Positions 1 to 9,340 are shown, counted from the stretch's first letter. The stretch is DNA of 33,902 nucleotides from Holosporaceae bacterium (GCA_031258575.1 JAIRMQ010000003.1:1-33902); one strand, 5' to 3'. The notes: generated from the sequence alone by a model not told the origin. Translations and numbers: made by a program.

Positions 1-543
1 AAAAGTTATAATCTGCTGGGCAACAGGAGGAGCAACGTTGTTCCATCCAGCTTTTATATAATCATTTGCTCCTGTCCCATCACCTTGGAAATGAATCACT
101 CCAAACATCATCATATACCACTCTGTGATAGGGGAATTCTCTCTGTTGTCGATGTTTGCGCAGGAATATTCCACAGCCTCAGGAGTTGTTGGTTGCGAGC
201 CATCTGCTGGAAAAAATATGTTAAAGTCTGCTGGATTGGCAATTGGCGTTACAACAGCAGGATTAATAAACTGTGCTGCAGCTACAGGAGCATTTGGAAT
301 CACAGTAAAATATACATACTCCAAATTGTTATTAAGAGCATTCCATCCGCCTGGATGATATAGTTTTGGCTGAAGGAAAGCAGGTATATTTGGTGTATTG
401 TCTGGGAATATATTAAAATCCAAAACATTCGCTCCAACTACAGCTGCAGCCAGTGGAGGTGCAGGTGGAGCCATCCCATATACATCAACATTTTCACCTA
501 CTACCCCCATCACAACTAACAATATTTTCTGTAAAAGCTTCAT
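1..543 (-). CDS. Orphan secreted protein, 3' end beyond window
   Basis: This reading frame is open from an ATG at 543 to the left edge (181 codons, no stop), so the gene is partial. The N-terminus is a signal peptide: Lys near the start, a hydrophobic run at residues 5-16, and a plausible cleavage site near VYG/MAP at about 23/24. The mature part is rich in Ala, Pro and Asn and almost free of Cys. The motif DFNIF occurs twice (residues 42-46 and 106-110) and GWN twice (66-68 and 166-168), hinting at a diverged internal duplication. Upstream lies a TTGACA-like box (about 614-619, minus strand), but the Shine-Dalgarno is weak. I do not recognise the family; export to periplasm, surface or host is inferred from the signal peptide only. 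Confidence 0.75.
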   Translation of the reverse strand, partial: MKLLQKILLVVMGVVGENVDVYGMAPPAPPLAAAVVGANVLDFNIFPDNTPNIPAFLQPKLYHPGGWNALNNNLEYVYFTVIPNAPVAAAQFINPAVVTPIANPADFNIFFPADGSQPTTPEAVEYSCANIDNRENSPITEWYMMMFGVIHFQGDGTGANDYIKAGWNNVAPPVAQQIITF

Positions 544-640
544 TTTTATCCCACGGATCAATTAATTTGTCATATGCTATCAAGAGAAGGTTAAAACAAC
601 GTTAACAAAACCAGTTGTCAAAAAAATATTTTTTTAAACA

Positions 641-780
641 CTCTAGATTGCTTTGTAGCTTCGCTCCTCGCAAAGACAATCCTCCTCGTCGTTGCAAGCA
701 TAGCGAAGCAATCCAGAGCTGAGAGCGATATCAATCCGACAACTGGATTGCCGCGCCCCTGCGAGGCTCGCAACGACGAC
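641..780. repeat. Triple palindromic intergenic repeat
   Basis: Three related units of about 30-38 bases lie side by side. Unit 1 (641-677) and unit 2 (688-718) form an inverted repeat around a 10-base loop, sharing the core ctctRgattgcttYg and a cgttgc/gcaaag end. Unit 3 (743-780) begins ctggattgc and ends gcaacgacgac; it has the orientation of unit 1, so it can also pair with unit 2. The units are much richer in GC than their surroundings. The pattern resembles the dispersed palindromic repeats known from Rickettsiales and other alphaproteobacteria. No other intergenic copy was noticed in this window. Confidence 0.75.
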
Positions 781-812
781 TGGTTTGTAACTTCCACGGA
801 GAATCCGAAGAT

Positions 813-966
813 TTAGACAGCAAGCTCCACGAATAGATTGTCAAAACCGTCAAGGTTGAGGTCTCAGTTTTAATGACGACGGCTCTTGAATCCTTCGTTC
901 TATTTCCTCAATCTCTGCCAATCCAACTGGTACAAAAAACGGAGGCTTGACAAACGTTATAAAAAA
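813..966 (-). pseudogene. Decayed gene fragment downstream of ftsY
   Basis: On the minus strand a stop-bounded stretch of 38 codons reads like protein, with a charged helix-like segment (GLAEIEEIERRIQEP) and no ATG. It ends at a TGA near 852. A second frame overlapping that point continues with DLNLDGFDNLFVELAV and a stop at 813-815. One frameshift would join the two into a single 50-residue C-terminus. This looks like the remnant of a gene lost next to ftsY, but chance open frames of this length are possible. Family unknown. The rest of the 544-972 gap holds only the palindromic repeat and the upstream region of the first gene. Confidence 0.3.
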
Positions 967-972
967 TTATCG

Positions 973-1875
973 CTAAATATCCACATCTAAAATGGCAGAT
1001 GCATACATTCGAGCATTAAATGGTTTTAGATCGTTGATGCCTTCGCCAAGTCCAAGTGCGAAAATAGGAAGTTTGTATTTCTCTACTAGTGAAATGATAG
1101 CACCGCCTTTGGCCGTTCCGTCGAGTTTTGTAACTATAATTCCATCGATTCCGATTTTATTCATGAACACTTCAACTTGATTATGAACTGCTTGCCCGGT
1201 TAATCCATCTAAAACCAATATGGTTATATGTGGAGCAGTTTCATCAATTTTTTTGATGACTCGTTTTATTTTTTCTAACTCATCTAGTAAATCTCCACGA
1301 TTTTGCATTCGTCCAGCAGTATCGATCAAAACGACATCCTTTTCTTCTGAGATGGCTTTTTTTACAGAATCGTAAACTAAACCAGCTGCATCAGCTCCTT
1401 CGGAAGTTGTCATAATATCTACGCCAATTTTCGATGCCCAATATTCAAGCTGTTCAGTAGCAGCTGCTCGGAAAGTATCTCCAGCAACCAATAGCGGATC
1501 ATGACCAGATTCTTTAAAAATATGAGCTATTTTTGCGATAGTTGTAGTCTTGCCATTTCCGTTTACGCCGATAACGAGAACAATTTCCGGATGATGAAGA
1601 AGCTTCCTTTCGAAAAAATCATTTTCATAGGGAGTTAATATAGCGCAGATTTCTTCAGCTAAAACTTTTTTTACATCAATACTGGTAGTTTCCTTAGGAA
1701 ATTTCCTATCAGAGATTTTTTTTACTAATTTCGCAGCAGTTTCAGCGCTGATATCCGCTAAAATTAACATCTCTTCAATTTCTTGAATGGAATTTTCATC
1801 AATTTTTCTGCAGGATATGGAAAACTTTTCGGAGGTTTTTTTAAACGCGGTTTTTATTTTATCCAAAAATCCCAT
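973..1875 (-). CDS. ftsY: Signal recognition particle receptor FtsY
   Basis: FtsY is the membrane-associated GTPase that docks Ffh-ribosome complexes at the Sec translocon. The 300-residue protein has the N-domain helical bundle (about 1-90) and the G domain. The P-loop GVNGNGKT is at 103-110, DTFRAAA at 133-139, DTAGRMQN at 185-192, TKLDGTAKGG at 249-258, and the C-terminal GLGEGINDLKPFN signature at 275-287. It lacks the long acidic A-domain of the E. coli protein, as is usual in alphaproteobacteria. The P-loop has Asn where most homologues have Val (GVNGVGKT). The ATG at 1875 has GAGG upstream, lying inside the end of mtaB; the two genes are 3 bases apart and certainly co-transcribed. Confidence 0.97.
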   Translation of the reverse strand: MGFLDKIKTAFKKTSEKFSISCRKIDENSIQEIEEMLILADISAETAAKLVKKISDRKFPKETTSIDVKKVLAEEICAILTPYENDFFERKLLHHPEIVLVIGVNGNGKTTTIAKIAHIFKESGHDPLLVAGDTFRAAATEQLEYWASKIGVDIMTTSEGADAAGLVYDSVKKAISEEKDVVLIDTAGRMQNRGDLLDELEKIKRVIKKIDETAPHITILVLDGLTGQAVHNQVEVFMNKIGIDGIIVTKLDGTAKGGAIISLVEKYKLPIFALGLGEGINDLKPFNARMYASAILDVDI

Positions 1876-1878
1876 AGA

Positions 1879-3093
1879 TTACGCCTCATTTATTGGTTGG
1901 CCGATTATAGTTGTTTTATCTATAGAATTACACTGGAATAGATACTCGTTCCCAATTATTAATTTGGCCGCCGATTTTATACTTAGAAAAGAATTGGTTC
2001 GAGCTCGATATTGAGTTTCCGCAATAGCTGGTAGATTTTTCCCGACAAATTCGTGAAGTTTTTTCGATAATATATCGGTTGCTGTTCCTTTCAGTTCTTT
2101 AGATCGACTCAGTATTACCTTTCTTTCCACCGCTGGCATTAAAGCGGCGCTAGTTCCAGCACGTGGAGAAAAAGGAAATACATGTAGTAAGGTGATATTC
2201 GCATTTGAAAGCAATTTCTTAGTATTAAAAAACATTTGATCGGTTTCTGTAGGAAATCCAACAATTATGTCTGCACCTAAAATAATATCTGGACGTCCTT
2301 GAAGAATTTCCTGGTTAGTTTCAATAACCTGTTGGCTACTATGTCGCCGCATCATGCGTTTCAAAATTATATCATCTCCAGATTGAATACTTTCATGGAA
2401 ATGCGGCATAAGTTTTTCTTCCGATGTTATTACTTTTTTTAGATCAACATTTATATCGGCCGGATCCAGAGAAGATAACCTTAGTCTTGTAATCTCCGGA
2501 ACTTCTTTGAGAAGATAACGAATAATAAAAGCCAAATTTTTGGAAGAATCGATGTCCTGACCATAGGATGAAACGTTAACTCCGGTCAGAACTATTTCTT
2601 TATATCCTTTGCGAAGTAGTAATTTTGCTTGATTAACAATTTCATCTTCATGAAAGCTCACGTTATTCCCTCGAGTCAAGCGAACAACGCAGTATGTGCA
2701 TTTGTGATCACATCCGTTCTGGATTCGTAAAAAACCACGGATTTTTTGAGAGGGAGTATTCCTGCGCAGAGATTCATTGGTTGCATACTTCGAATATTCT
2801 AACTTTGAAAGCTTAGTTTTATTAGAAATGATTCCAACAATTCCGTTCATTTTTAAATAAAAATCAGGATTAAGCTCTGAAGCGCATCCTGTAAGGATTA
2901 TTTTAACCTCACGGTCTTCATTATAAAGTCTACGAATGGTCTGGCGGAGTTTACGTTCCGCTTCTGCAGTAACCGCGCAAGTATTAATTAGAATAAAATC
3001 TTTTATCCCCAGTTCTTCCATAAAATCCTTTATTAAATCAGACTCACAAGCATTCAATCTGCAACCGAACGTGATAATTTTGGGGAAGCTCAT
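1879..3093 (-). CDS. mtaB: tRNA t6A37 methylthiotransferase MtaB
   Basis: This is a radical-SAM enzyme that adds a methylthio group to N6-threonylcarbamoyladenosine at position 37 of ANN-decoding tRNAs. The 404 residues show the methylthiotransferase N-terminal domain with cluster cysteines at 11, 39 and 70 (FGCRLN, INTCAVT, LTGCAS). The radical-SAM CxxxCxxC follows at 128-135 (CDHKCTYC), then the TIM barrel. FGCRLNxxES and the order of motifs favour MtaB over MiaB, which begins TxGCQMN. The TRAM-like tail (about 340-404) is diverged. It is the first gene of a two-gene unit with ftsY, an arrangement common in alphaproteobacteria. Confidence 0.93.
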   Translation of the reverse strand: MSFPKIITFGCRLNACESDLIKDFMEELGIKDFILINTCAVTAEAERKLRQTIRRLYNEDREVKIILTGCASELNPDFYLKMNGIVGIISNKTKLSKLEYSKYATNESLRRNTPSQKIRGFLRIQNGCDHKCTYCVVRLTRGNNVSFHEDEIVNQAKLLLRKGYKEIVLTGVNVSSYGQDIDSSKNLAFIIRYLLKEVPEITRLRLSSLDPADINVDLKKVITSEEKLMPHFHESIQSGDDIILKRMMRRHSSQQVIETNQEILQGRPDIILGADIIVGFPTETDQMFFNTKKLLSNANITLLHVFPFSPRAGTSAALMPAVERKVILSRSKELKGTATDILSKKLHEFVGKNLPAIAETQYRARTNSFLSIKSAAKLIIGNEYLFQCNSIDKTTIIGQPINEA

Positions 3094-3128
3094 AAAACTC
3101 TTTCAATAAAAAGCATTATTTTCTAAAA

Positions 3129-3157
3129 AATGTAAATAATTCGTTAACCATTATCAA
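3129..3157 (-). promoter_or_regulatory. Candidate sigma-70 promoter of mtaB-ftsY
   Basis: Reading the minus strand, TTGATA (3157-3152) is followed after exactly 17 bases by TACATT (3134-3129), about 36 bases before the mtaB ATG. The match is 5/6 and 4/6 to the sigma-70 consensus. It lies in the 100-base gap shared with the divergent T6SS operon. On the plus strand of this gap I see no GG-N10-GC sigma-54 pattern and no convincing sigma-70 pair. Confidence 0.4.
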
Positions 3158-3193
3158 CTTATTTTTAATCATATTGGCGGAGAGGTTAATAAA

Positions 3194-4477
3194 ATGAAAT
3201 ATCCCATCCAATGGCATGAAGGAATGTTGTTATCTCCTCATCATTTCCAACAGCTGAATAATAATATTCAACATTTATTCAGCGTATTTAGAAATGGAAT
3301 TACTTTTGGAGTTATTGATTTTAAAATTGATACATCAGCTTTGGCATCTGGAGTTGTAAGAGTCTTGAATTTGCGAGGCATTTTCCAAGATGGTTTATAC
3401 TTCGATTTTGATGCGGTTAATGATCAGCCACTCGAAAGAGATTTGAGAGATTATTTCACCACAAACGGAGGAAAAGCAAAACTCTATGTAGCTATTCCTG
3501 CTCGCAAAAACGGGGAGAACGAACTTACTGGAGATATGGCGCGATATTACTCTGCGGAAATACCTAATATAAAAGATGAAAATATCGGAGAAAATGCGAT
3601 TAATATTCCGATTTTGAAGCCAAAATTAAAATTGTTACTAGAAAATGAAGTTGATGGAAGATACACAAGTTTCCCTATGTTTGAGGCTGAAAAGTCAATT
3701 GATGGCGGAGTTGTTGGCACAACCTTTCTTCCGCCTTTCTTAGCATTGGACGAACATTCTAAAATTATCGAAATGTGCCGAGATGTTATGCAAATTATCA
3801 GAAATAAAATATCTTATTTTTCTGATCGAAAAGATAATTTCCTTAAAACTGCGAAAGATGAGTCTTTAACTACGCTACGATTACTAATCCAAGCTGCGTT
3901 ACCTACTGAAACGATTATACAAATTAACGGGATTCATCCTTTCGAAATATATAAGAGCCTGCTTGAGATGGCAGCGAAAATTATTTCTTCTGTACCTACC
4001 CAATTAATTCCAAGATTACCTGTTTATGAGCATACAGATCTGTATAAGACATTCAATGGATTATTACAATATTGCAGAGATATACTGAATTCTTTGAAAC
4101 AACAATATGAAATAGTTCATTTCGATAAAGATAAAACTACGTTTAGCTTAACAATGAAAAAAGAATGGATGCAAAAAGATGAAATCGCCATTGGAATTCA
4201 AAAGGCTTTTGCTTCTTCCGATGACGATATTCTAGCATGGATAAATGGAGTACAGATCGCAAGCGAATCAATGCTACCAATGATTAAGGACAAAAGAGTT
4301 CTTGGAGCAGAGAGAAGAATTTTGGAAAGAGGATCATATATTGTTCAACCAAATGGAATGACTATTATTTCTGTAAAAACTAAAACAGCCTATATAAAAA
4401 CTGCAGAAAAGTTATGTTTAGTAAATCTATCACAAAACATTGTTCCGGAGGAGGTGGTTCTGTATGCAGAATACTGA
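3194..4477 (+). CDS. tssK: Type VI secretion baseplate protein TssK
   Basis: TssK trimers link the T6SS baseplate wedges to the TssL-TssM membrane complex on the cytoplasmic side. The 427-residue protein opens with the family signature (YPIQWHEGMLLSPHHFQQ, residues 3-20, compare W-EGM-L-PqHFQ), and its length is typical for TssK. The ATG at 3194 follows ggcggagagg at a good distance. It is the first gene of the T6SS unit and runs into tssL with a 14-base overlap. No other baseplate, sheath, Hcp, VgrG or ClpV gene is in the window, so the rest of the machine must lie elsewhere if it is functional. Confidence 0.93.
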   Translation: MKYPIQWHEGMLLSPHHFQQLNNNIQHLFSVFRNGITFGVIDFKIDTSALASGVVRVLNLRGIFQDGLYFDFDAVNDQPLERDLRDYFTTNGGKAKLYVAIPARKNGENELTGDMARYYSAEIPNIKDENIGENAINIPILKPKLKLLLENEVDGRYTSFPMFEAEKSIDGGVVGTTFLPPFLALDEHSKIIEMCRDVMQIIRNKISYFSDRKDNFLKTAKDESLTTLRLLIQAALPTETIIQINGIHPFEIYKSLLEMAAKIISSVPTQLIPRLPVYEHTDLYKTFNGLLQYCRDILNSLKQQYEIVHFDKDKTTFSLTMKKEWMQKDEIAIGIQKAFASSDDDILAWINGVQIASESMLPMIKDKRVLGAERRILERGSYIVQPNGMTIISVKTKTAYIKTAEKLCLVNLSQNIVPEEVVLYAEY

Positions 4478-5186
4478 AGCGACTTCGTTGGTACAAAAGT
4501 TCCTAAATTTCTGCCTGGAAGTTTTTTCGAGAAAAAAAAGTATAGAAAATGACGACAACGATACCGCTTATAAAGAAGCGCATAAATCTATAGATATTTC
4601 TTTAAAAAGTTTTCTGAACAGTGCGACTATTCACGCTCAGGCAACGGCTAAAGACGTCGCTTATGCAATGGCAGCAATTGCAGATGAAATATTTTTAAAC
4701 ACAAAATGCGCGGAAGGAAAGAAATATTGGGAAGAAAATATGCTGGAGCAACGATATTTCGGATCGTTGATAGCGGGAGAAGAAATATTTAATAAAATTA
4801 ATACATTAGTAGTGAAAAGCGAACCATTTTCGTTGGAAAAAGCAGAAATATATTTAAAAACTTTAGCACTCGGATTCAAGGGGAAGTACCGCGGAAGCGA
4901 AGATGAAAATTTAGAGATAGGTCTATATAAAAAGAAACTATTCGATTATATCGAAAAAAACGATAAATCTATTTTTATAATGGGATATCGACTATTTCAG
5001 AAAGAGTATACATATACCATTCCGACTATCCATAGAAAACTTTTGCCGGATGCATCCATAGTAAATTATATTAGCGCTTTTTTTGTTTTTATGTTTCTGG
5101 TTATTAGTTCAGCCGTGTGGATGTTCGAAACACGAGATATTAAGCAGCTGCTAAACGACATATCCTTCATTGCGTTACGAAAATGA
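4464..5186 (+). CDS. tssL: Type VI secretion protein TssL (DotU/IcmH family)
   Basis: TssL is the tail-anchored inner-membrane partner of TssM and contacts the baseplate through its cytoplasmic domain. The preferred ATG at 4464 has ggaggaggt 8 bases upstream, inside tssK; an upstream ATG at 4440 lacks such a site. From there it has 240 residues. A DotU-type helical domain shows ADEIFL (73-78), YFGSLIAGEEIF (98-109) and LGFKGKYRG (136-144). A single membrane segment lies at about 201-220, leaving a short 20-residue periplasmic tail. No OmpA-like peptidoglycan-binding extension is present. DotU also occurs in type IVB systems, but TssK and TssA next door settle it as T6SS. Confidence 0.92.
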   Translation: MQNTEATSLVQKFLNFCLEVFSRKKSIENDDNDTAYKEAHKSIDISLKSFLNSATIHAQATAKDVAYAMAAIADEIFLNTKCAEGKKYWEENMLEQRYFGSLIAGEEIFNKINTLVVKSEPFSLEKAEIYLKTLALGFKGKYRGSEDENLEIGLYKKKLFDYIEKNDKSIFIMGYRLFQKEYTYTIPTIHRKLLPDASIVNYISAFFVFMFLVISSAVWMFETRDIKQLLNDISFIALRK

Positions 5187-8100
5187 ACATGAATATCAAG
5201 GAATTATTATCAGAAAAAATATCATTAGTCCCTAAAGAGTTAGTTCCTGCAATTTCTTTGGGGATAATAATCGTAGCTTTAGTATTAATCGTTGTTTTCT
5301 TCGGAATATGCGTCGCTTATGTGAATACTAAGCCTAAACCAATTATTAAAAAAAATGAAACAGATAAAAAAAAGGACACGATACCGCCGCCAAGAATTCG
5401 TCATGAAGATTTACCTGTTATTTCTGGTAGAATTGGTGAAATTTTTACACTCTATGGAATTTTGAAAGCCGGTCCTGTTACACGCGTCTTTTTTAAAGTT
5501 CTGGGAATTATTAAAAACAGTACCTACGATATTCGTTGGAGATATAAACTTCCATTTTTTATGATGATCGGTCCGGAAGATAGCGGAAAGACCACTCTAC
5601 TGGATAGTTTAAGCTTTGAGCATCTATCTTCTGAAAACATAGATTCTATGTGGAAATTATTCAAAAACGGAGCTGTTTTTGAGACTCCCCGAATGGAAGC
5701 GTCGGAAGATGCAAATAAATTCTGGTCGTTTATCAGCGAACTTTTCGTTTTCATTCGTCCTCGTCGTCCTCTAGATGGGATTATCGTTACCTTGCCTATG
5801 GATATGCTAATTTCAGAGATAGTAGACATAGAAAAATATGCTTGTGAAATATTCGATAAAATATTCAAGTTCCAACGTGAAATAAATTTTCACCTGCCTA
5901 TCTATATAATCGTTACAAAATCAGACCTGATCGATGGATTTTCAGATTTTGCGCATCTTTTAAGTGATCATGCGAAGCAACAAATTTTTGGATGGTCGTG
6001 TCCGTATGCAATTAATGCAGGATTTTCAACGAATTGGATTGACGAAATTTTCCAAACAGTTGGGGCAGGCATAAGAAAAGCGATTCTACACTTCATAAAG
6101 AATAAAACGCAAGATTTAGAAAATGCAGTTTTATTTGAAGCTAATTTTAATAAAATAAGATTGCCTTTAACTTCTTACATAAATTCGTTGTTTCGTTCTC
6201 ATAATCCGGAAGAAGGATTATTATTACGTGGAGTGTACTTCGTTGGAAAGCAAAAGCAAATTAAAGAAGTTTCTGTGGATCTCATCAGTCCAACAGCACT
6301 TAGCCCAACCCCCAATTTCTTCTTGCCTTGTTCTTATAACAGCGATTTATATTTTGTTAATGAATTATTCGAAGAAAAAATATTTAAAGAGCACAACATT
6401 GCTTATCCTATAAAAATAGATGCTATCGATATGACTAAGAACGAATATCGAAACAAAATTGTGTTGGCGACAGGTGCAACCGTTTTTTCGTTAGGATGGT
6501 TCTGGGGAAACAATGTTCTTAAAGAAAAGATACAGGAATATTATCATTTATTGACTTCTGTGAAGTCTACTATGGTAAAAATCAAATATCTAGAATCGAA
6601 TTTAAAAGGAGAAGAAGATCAAATCGCTATAAATAAACATACGAGTACGTTGTTAAAAGATATGCCAGATATAAAAAGATTCGATCTTGTATCCGTTTTT
6701 GTTCCTCAATCCTGGTTTTCAAGCCTAAAAAATGAAATATCTGAAACTTTAGGACTAGTTTTTGATTCTGTAGTTATTCGTGCTATGTATATAGATCTCA
6801 ATCTAGATACTAAAAATATTCTTCAAGACGTTTCTAATTCGTCCACTAATACAGCCAAAAAAGATCTTTTCGATGTAGATTCGTTTGAAAGTTTCAAAAA
6901 ATTGCAGAATTTTGCTCAGCAATTAGGAAGTATAGAGAGAGTAAGCGCAGAATATAACTCTATACGAAATCTAGAAGATCGCAAAAGTATAATTGATTTA
7001 ACCAACACCCTTTTTAAGGAGCAATTTGATATTTGTAAAGCAATGAAAACTCGTGTTCCTAGCAAAAAATTAATTTCACCTAAGTTTGATATTAAGCTGT
7101 TCCAAAATCGCATAGAATCTAATTTGAAAATCTTATTTGGAAACTTTTTAAAGGATATTTTAGACGTTACTATTGAAAAAATATTACAAAATTTATCTCA
7201 AGAGATCGAAGACCTCATAGAAGCATCCAAAAATTCTCTTATGCCATATACATCTAAAGATCTGGCTAGGATTTATGGAAAAACCGTATTAATATTTGAC
7301 ATACTGGGCAATAAAAATTTTTCCTGGATCACTGCCAATTATTTTTCTCCTTCCAAGAAGTATGAGGAAACAATAAATAATTTGGAAAGTTCAGATGTGA
7401 TTCATCGTGAAGTGGTAAAAGAACTTTTAAGGCATGCGGAAATAGAATTTCGTAAGTTTCGCATGAAATTATTAGAGTATAAGACTGAATTGACCGGTAC
7501 TTTTATTTCCCATGATATTAAGTCAGCCTCTTCCGACTTTATCGCCTTTCAAAAAGAAATTCGTACAATATTGGATCAAGCGTTCATTTGCGTTCCTCGT
7601 GGAGGACAATTTTCTACAACAATTCTTGAAGATAAAATGTTGATTTGGGATATTCGACGATTAAAGGAGTTATCTGATCTAATTGATAAATACTATGAAT
7701 TTACAACGACTATGCCTCCAGACATACGTGCGCAAAATTTTGATATGTATAAAACTATTGCGCGAAAATGTTTTGTTCCTATTGTAAATGCTATGCTTGG
7801 AAATGCTCAGATTTTTGATGATATGCCTGTTGGACATTCTAGAAATTTGTTGGAAGACGCTTATAAACGACAAGCAAACAATATTAAAAGCGTTTCTTTC
7901 GCTTTACCTAAAGTTATAAAATTTTTAGACGAAGTACAGGCTGAAGATAACATAGATGACTTTGGATTCTCCTCTACAATTATCTCTCATTATTTATCTT
8001 TGCTAGAAAAAATCGATGTTCTCTTTAATTTAGAAGTACCTTATTCAGCAGGATCTGCTGTTTTTGAGAATTGGCACGGCGATAAAACTCCGAGATTCTT

Positions 8101-9340
8101 GGATATAGAGGACCCAGGAGAGTTAAAACAATATCTTTCTGCGCAGTTTGCTAGAATTCGTTTTCTTGCTAAAGAGCTGGCCACTCCAATCGTCGATCTT
8201 TTATCAATTCCTAGTTTCGCCGAAAAAATTAAAGATCATGGAATAATAAATAAATGGAAAGAAATTATTAGCAGTGTTGATGATTATGAGATGAAAAAAC
8301 CTGGAAATTCAATCGCTGCTCTCGAAAGTTTCCTCTCAGAAACTCTGTCTAAAGTTTCACTGGGATCCATAGATCAAGAAGGAGAAATTAAAACGTTTTC
8401 AGAAAAAGGAGGAGATTTTTTCATCTCCAAACGATCGGATGTTGCAAAATCTTTGCTATCTAGAGCCAGCATTGTTCAATATGAAAAAGCCGCCGCTGTT
8501 TATAACCAAATAAATGAATTTTTCAACAATAATTTAAGCAATAAATTCCCATTCGGAAAATCAGATCAAGAGGCCTCTTTGAAGGATATCGAAAATTACA
8601 TCGATCTTTATGAAAAAAAGTCGAAAGGCATAGTGGAAATTCTGAAACAACACGAAATATCCAAAAAAATAAATCCTGCAGCCATCGAATTTTTAGATAT
8701 AATGGACAATAAATTGATAAATTTTCTAAAAATTTGGATTACTCATTCAAAAGCTTCTGATGCCAATAGCGCCACTGTTACATTTAATATCCAAACCCGC
8801 CCTTCTCCGGATTTGGAAGCGTTTACTTCCTCTGTTCTCGACAGATCTATTGCTATAAATGATGTAATCGCTGCAGACAATAGTAACGCAATATTTTTCA
8901 ACGATAATAATATAACAGTAACTTTTAACTGGGTAGAATCTTCTCATGAAAAACCAAATGGACAGGAAGCAAGCGGTAACTTATCAATTGAAGGGTCGAA
9001 GGCAAAATTTTTATACGATGGAAAGTGGGCCATGTTCAAATTAATAGAAGAAAACAAGGTTAATAAAGAAGCTGAATCCTCGAATGGAATTATGCTGCAG
9101 TTTGCTGTTCCAATCATTGATACTCAAAACGGGAATGCCGTTCAAAAAGCCAAGATGATAATGAAAATTATTCCTCAGGCGAAAGAAGGCGATAAGTTTT
9201 CTCCTTTAGCATGGCCGATTTTTCCAAAGACTTGTCCTGATCTTCATAGCGAGTCAAATCCGCCGGCACATGAAAAAGAAACCCTTGCATTGGGTGGAAA
9301 AGCTTCATTCGATGAGCTACGAACCGGAGCTAGAGAATGA
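5183..9340 (+). CDS. tssM: Type VI secretion protein TssM (IcmF family)
   Basis: TssM is the large inner-membrane protein that spans the periplasm in the T6SS membrane complex. The 1385-residue product has an N-terminal membrane segment (about 21-47) and a cytoplasmic NTPase-like domain with P-loop GPEDSGKT at 130-137 and a VTKSDLIDGF nucleotide-specificity motif. A second membrane segment is at about 425-443, followed by a long periplasmic helical region. A TssM C-terminal signature (DGKWAMFKL, near 1280) closes it. Only two clear membrane segments are seen where three are usual. Its ATG overlaps the tssL stop as ATGA, with no Shine-Dalgarno, so translational coupling is likely. The last 11 residues (SFDELRTGARE) look like a repeat-derived tail; see findings. 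Confidence 0.94.
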   Translation: MNMNIKELLSEKISLVPKELVPAISLGIIIVALVLIVVFFGICVAYVNTKPKPIIKKNETDKKKDTIPPPRIRHEDLPVISGRIGEIFTLYGILKAGPVTRVFFKVLGIIKNSTYDIRWRYKLPFFMMIGPEDSGKTTLLDSLSFEHLSSENIDSMWKLFKNGAVFETPRMEASEDANKFWSFISELFVFIRPRRPLDGIIVTLPMDMLISEIVDIEKYACEIFDKIFKFQREINFHLPIYIIVTKSDLIDGFSDFAHLLSDHAKQQIFGWSCPYAINAGFSTNWIDEIFQTVGAGIRKAILHFIKNKTQDLENAVLFEANFNKIRLPLTSYINSLFRSHNPEEGLLLRGVYFVGKQKQIKEVSVDLISPTALSPTPNFFLPCSYNSDLYFVNELFEEKIFKEHNIAYPIKIDAIDMTKNEYRNKIVLATGATVFSLGWFWGNNVLKEKIQEYYHLLTSVKSTMVKIKYLESNLKGEEDQIAINKHTSTLLKDMPDIKRFDLVSVFVPQSWFSSLKNEISETLGLVFDSVVIRAMYIDLNLDTKNILQDVSNSSTNTAKKDLFDVDSFESFKKLQNFAQQLGSIERVSAEYNSIRNLEDRKSIIDLTNTLFKEQFDICKAMKTRVPSKKLISPKFDIKLFQNRIESNLKILFGNFLKDILDVTIEKILQNLSQEIEDLIEASKNSLMPYTSKDLARIYGKTVLIFDILGNKNFSWITANYFSPSKKYEETINNLESSDVIHREVVKELLRHAEIEFRKFRMKLLEYKTELTGTFISHDIKSASSDFIAFQKEIRTILDQAFICVPRGGQFSTTILEDKMLIWDIRRLKELSDLIDKYYEFTTTMPPDIRAQNFDMYKTIARKCFVPIVNAMLGNAQIFDDMPVGHSRNLLEDAYKRQANNIKSVSFALPKVIKFLDEVQAEDNIDDFGFSSTIISHYLSLLEKIDVLFNLEVPYSAGSAVFENWHGDKTPRFLDIEDPGELKQYLSAQFARIRFLAKELATPIVDLLSIPSFAEKIKDHGIINKWKEIISSVDDYEMKKPGNSIAALESFLSETLSKVSLGSIDQEGEIKTFSEKGGDFFISKRSDVAKSLLSRASIVQYEKAAAVYNQINEFFNNNLSNKFPFGKSDQEASLKDIENYIDLYEKKSKGIVEILKQHEISKKINPAAIEFLDIMDNKLINFLKIWITHSKASDANSATVTFNIQTRPSPDLEAFTSSVLDRSIAINDVIAADNSNAIFFNDNNITVTFNWVESSHEKPNGQEASGNLSIEGSKAKFLYDGKWAMFKLIEENKVNKEAESSNGIMLQFAVPIIDTQNGNAVQKAKMIMKIIPQAKEGDKFSPLAWPIFPKTCPDLHSESNPPAHEKETLALGGKASFDELRTGARE
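9306..9339. repeat. Imperfect palindrome at the tssM/tssA junction
   Basis: Left arm cattcgatgagct (9306-9318) and right arm agctagagaatg (9328-9339) pair through five outer and four inner base pairs around loop acgaaccgg. The element encodes the last residues of TssM (SFDELRTGARE) and contains the ggag and ATG that start tssA. FDKLRTxG/FDELRTG peptides are the usual translation of a widespread bacterial interspersed palindrome, which is why I read it as an inserted repeat. That link rests on memory of the motif, not on a search. Confidence 0.45.

Noticed and set aside
3094-3193. Sigma-54 promoter in front of the T6SS operon
   Set aside because: No GG-N10-GC pair with TGGC/TGC context is found; the single GG near 3176 is not followed by GC at the required distance.
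4464-9340. DotU/IcmF pair as part of a type IVB (Dot/Icm) system
   Set aside because: The adjacent TssK and TssA are specific to type VI secretion and no other Dot/Icm gene is present.
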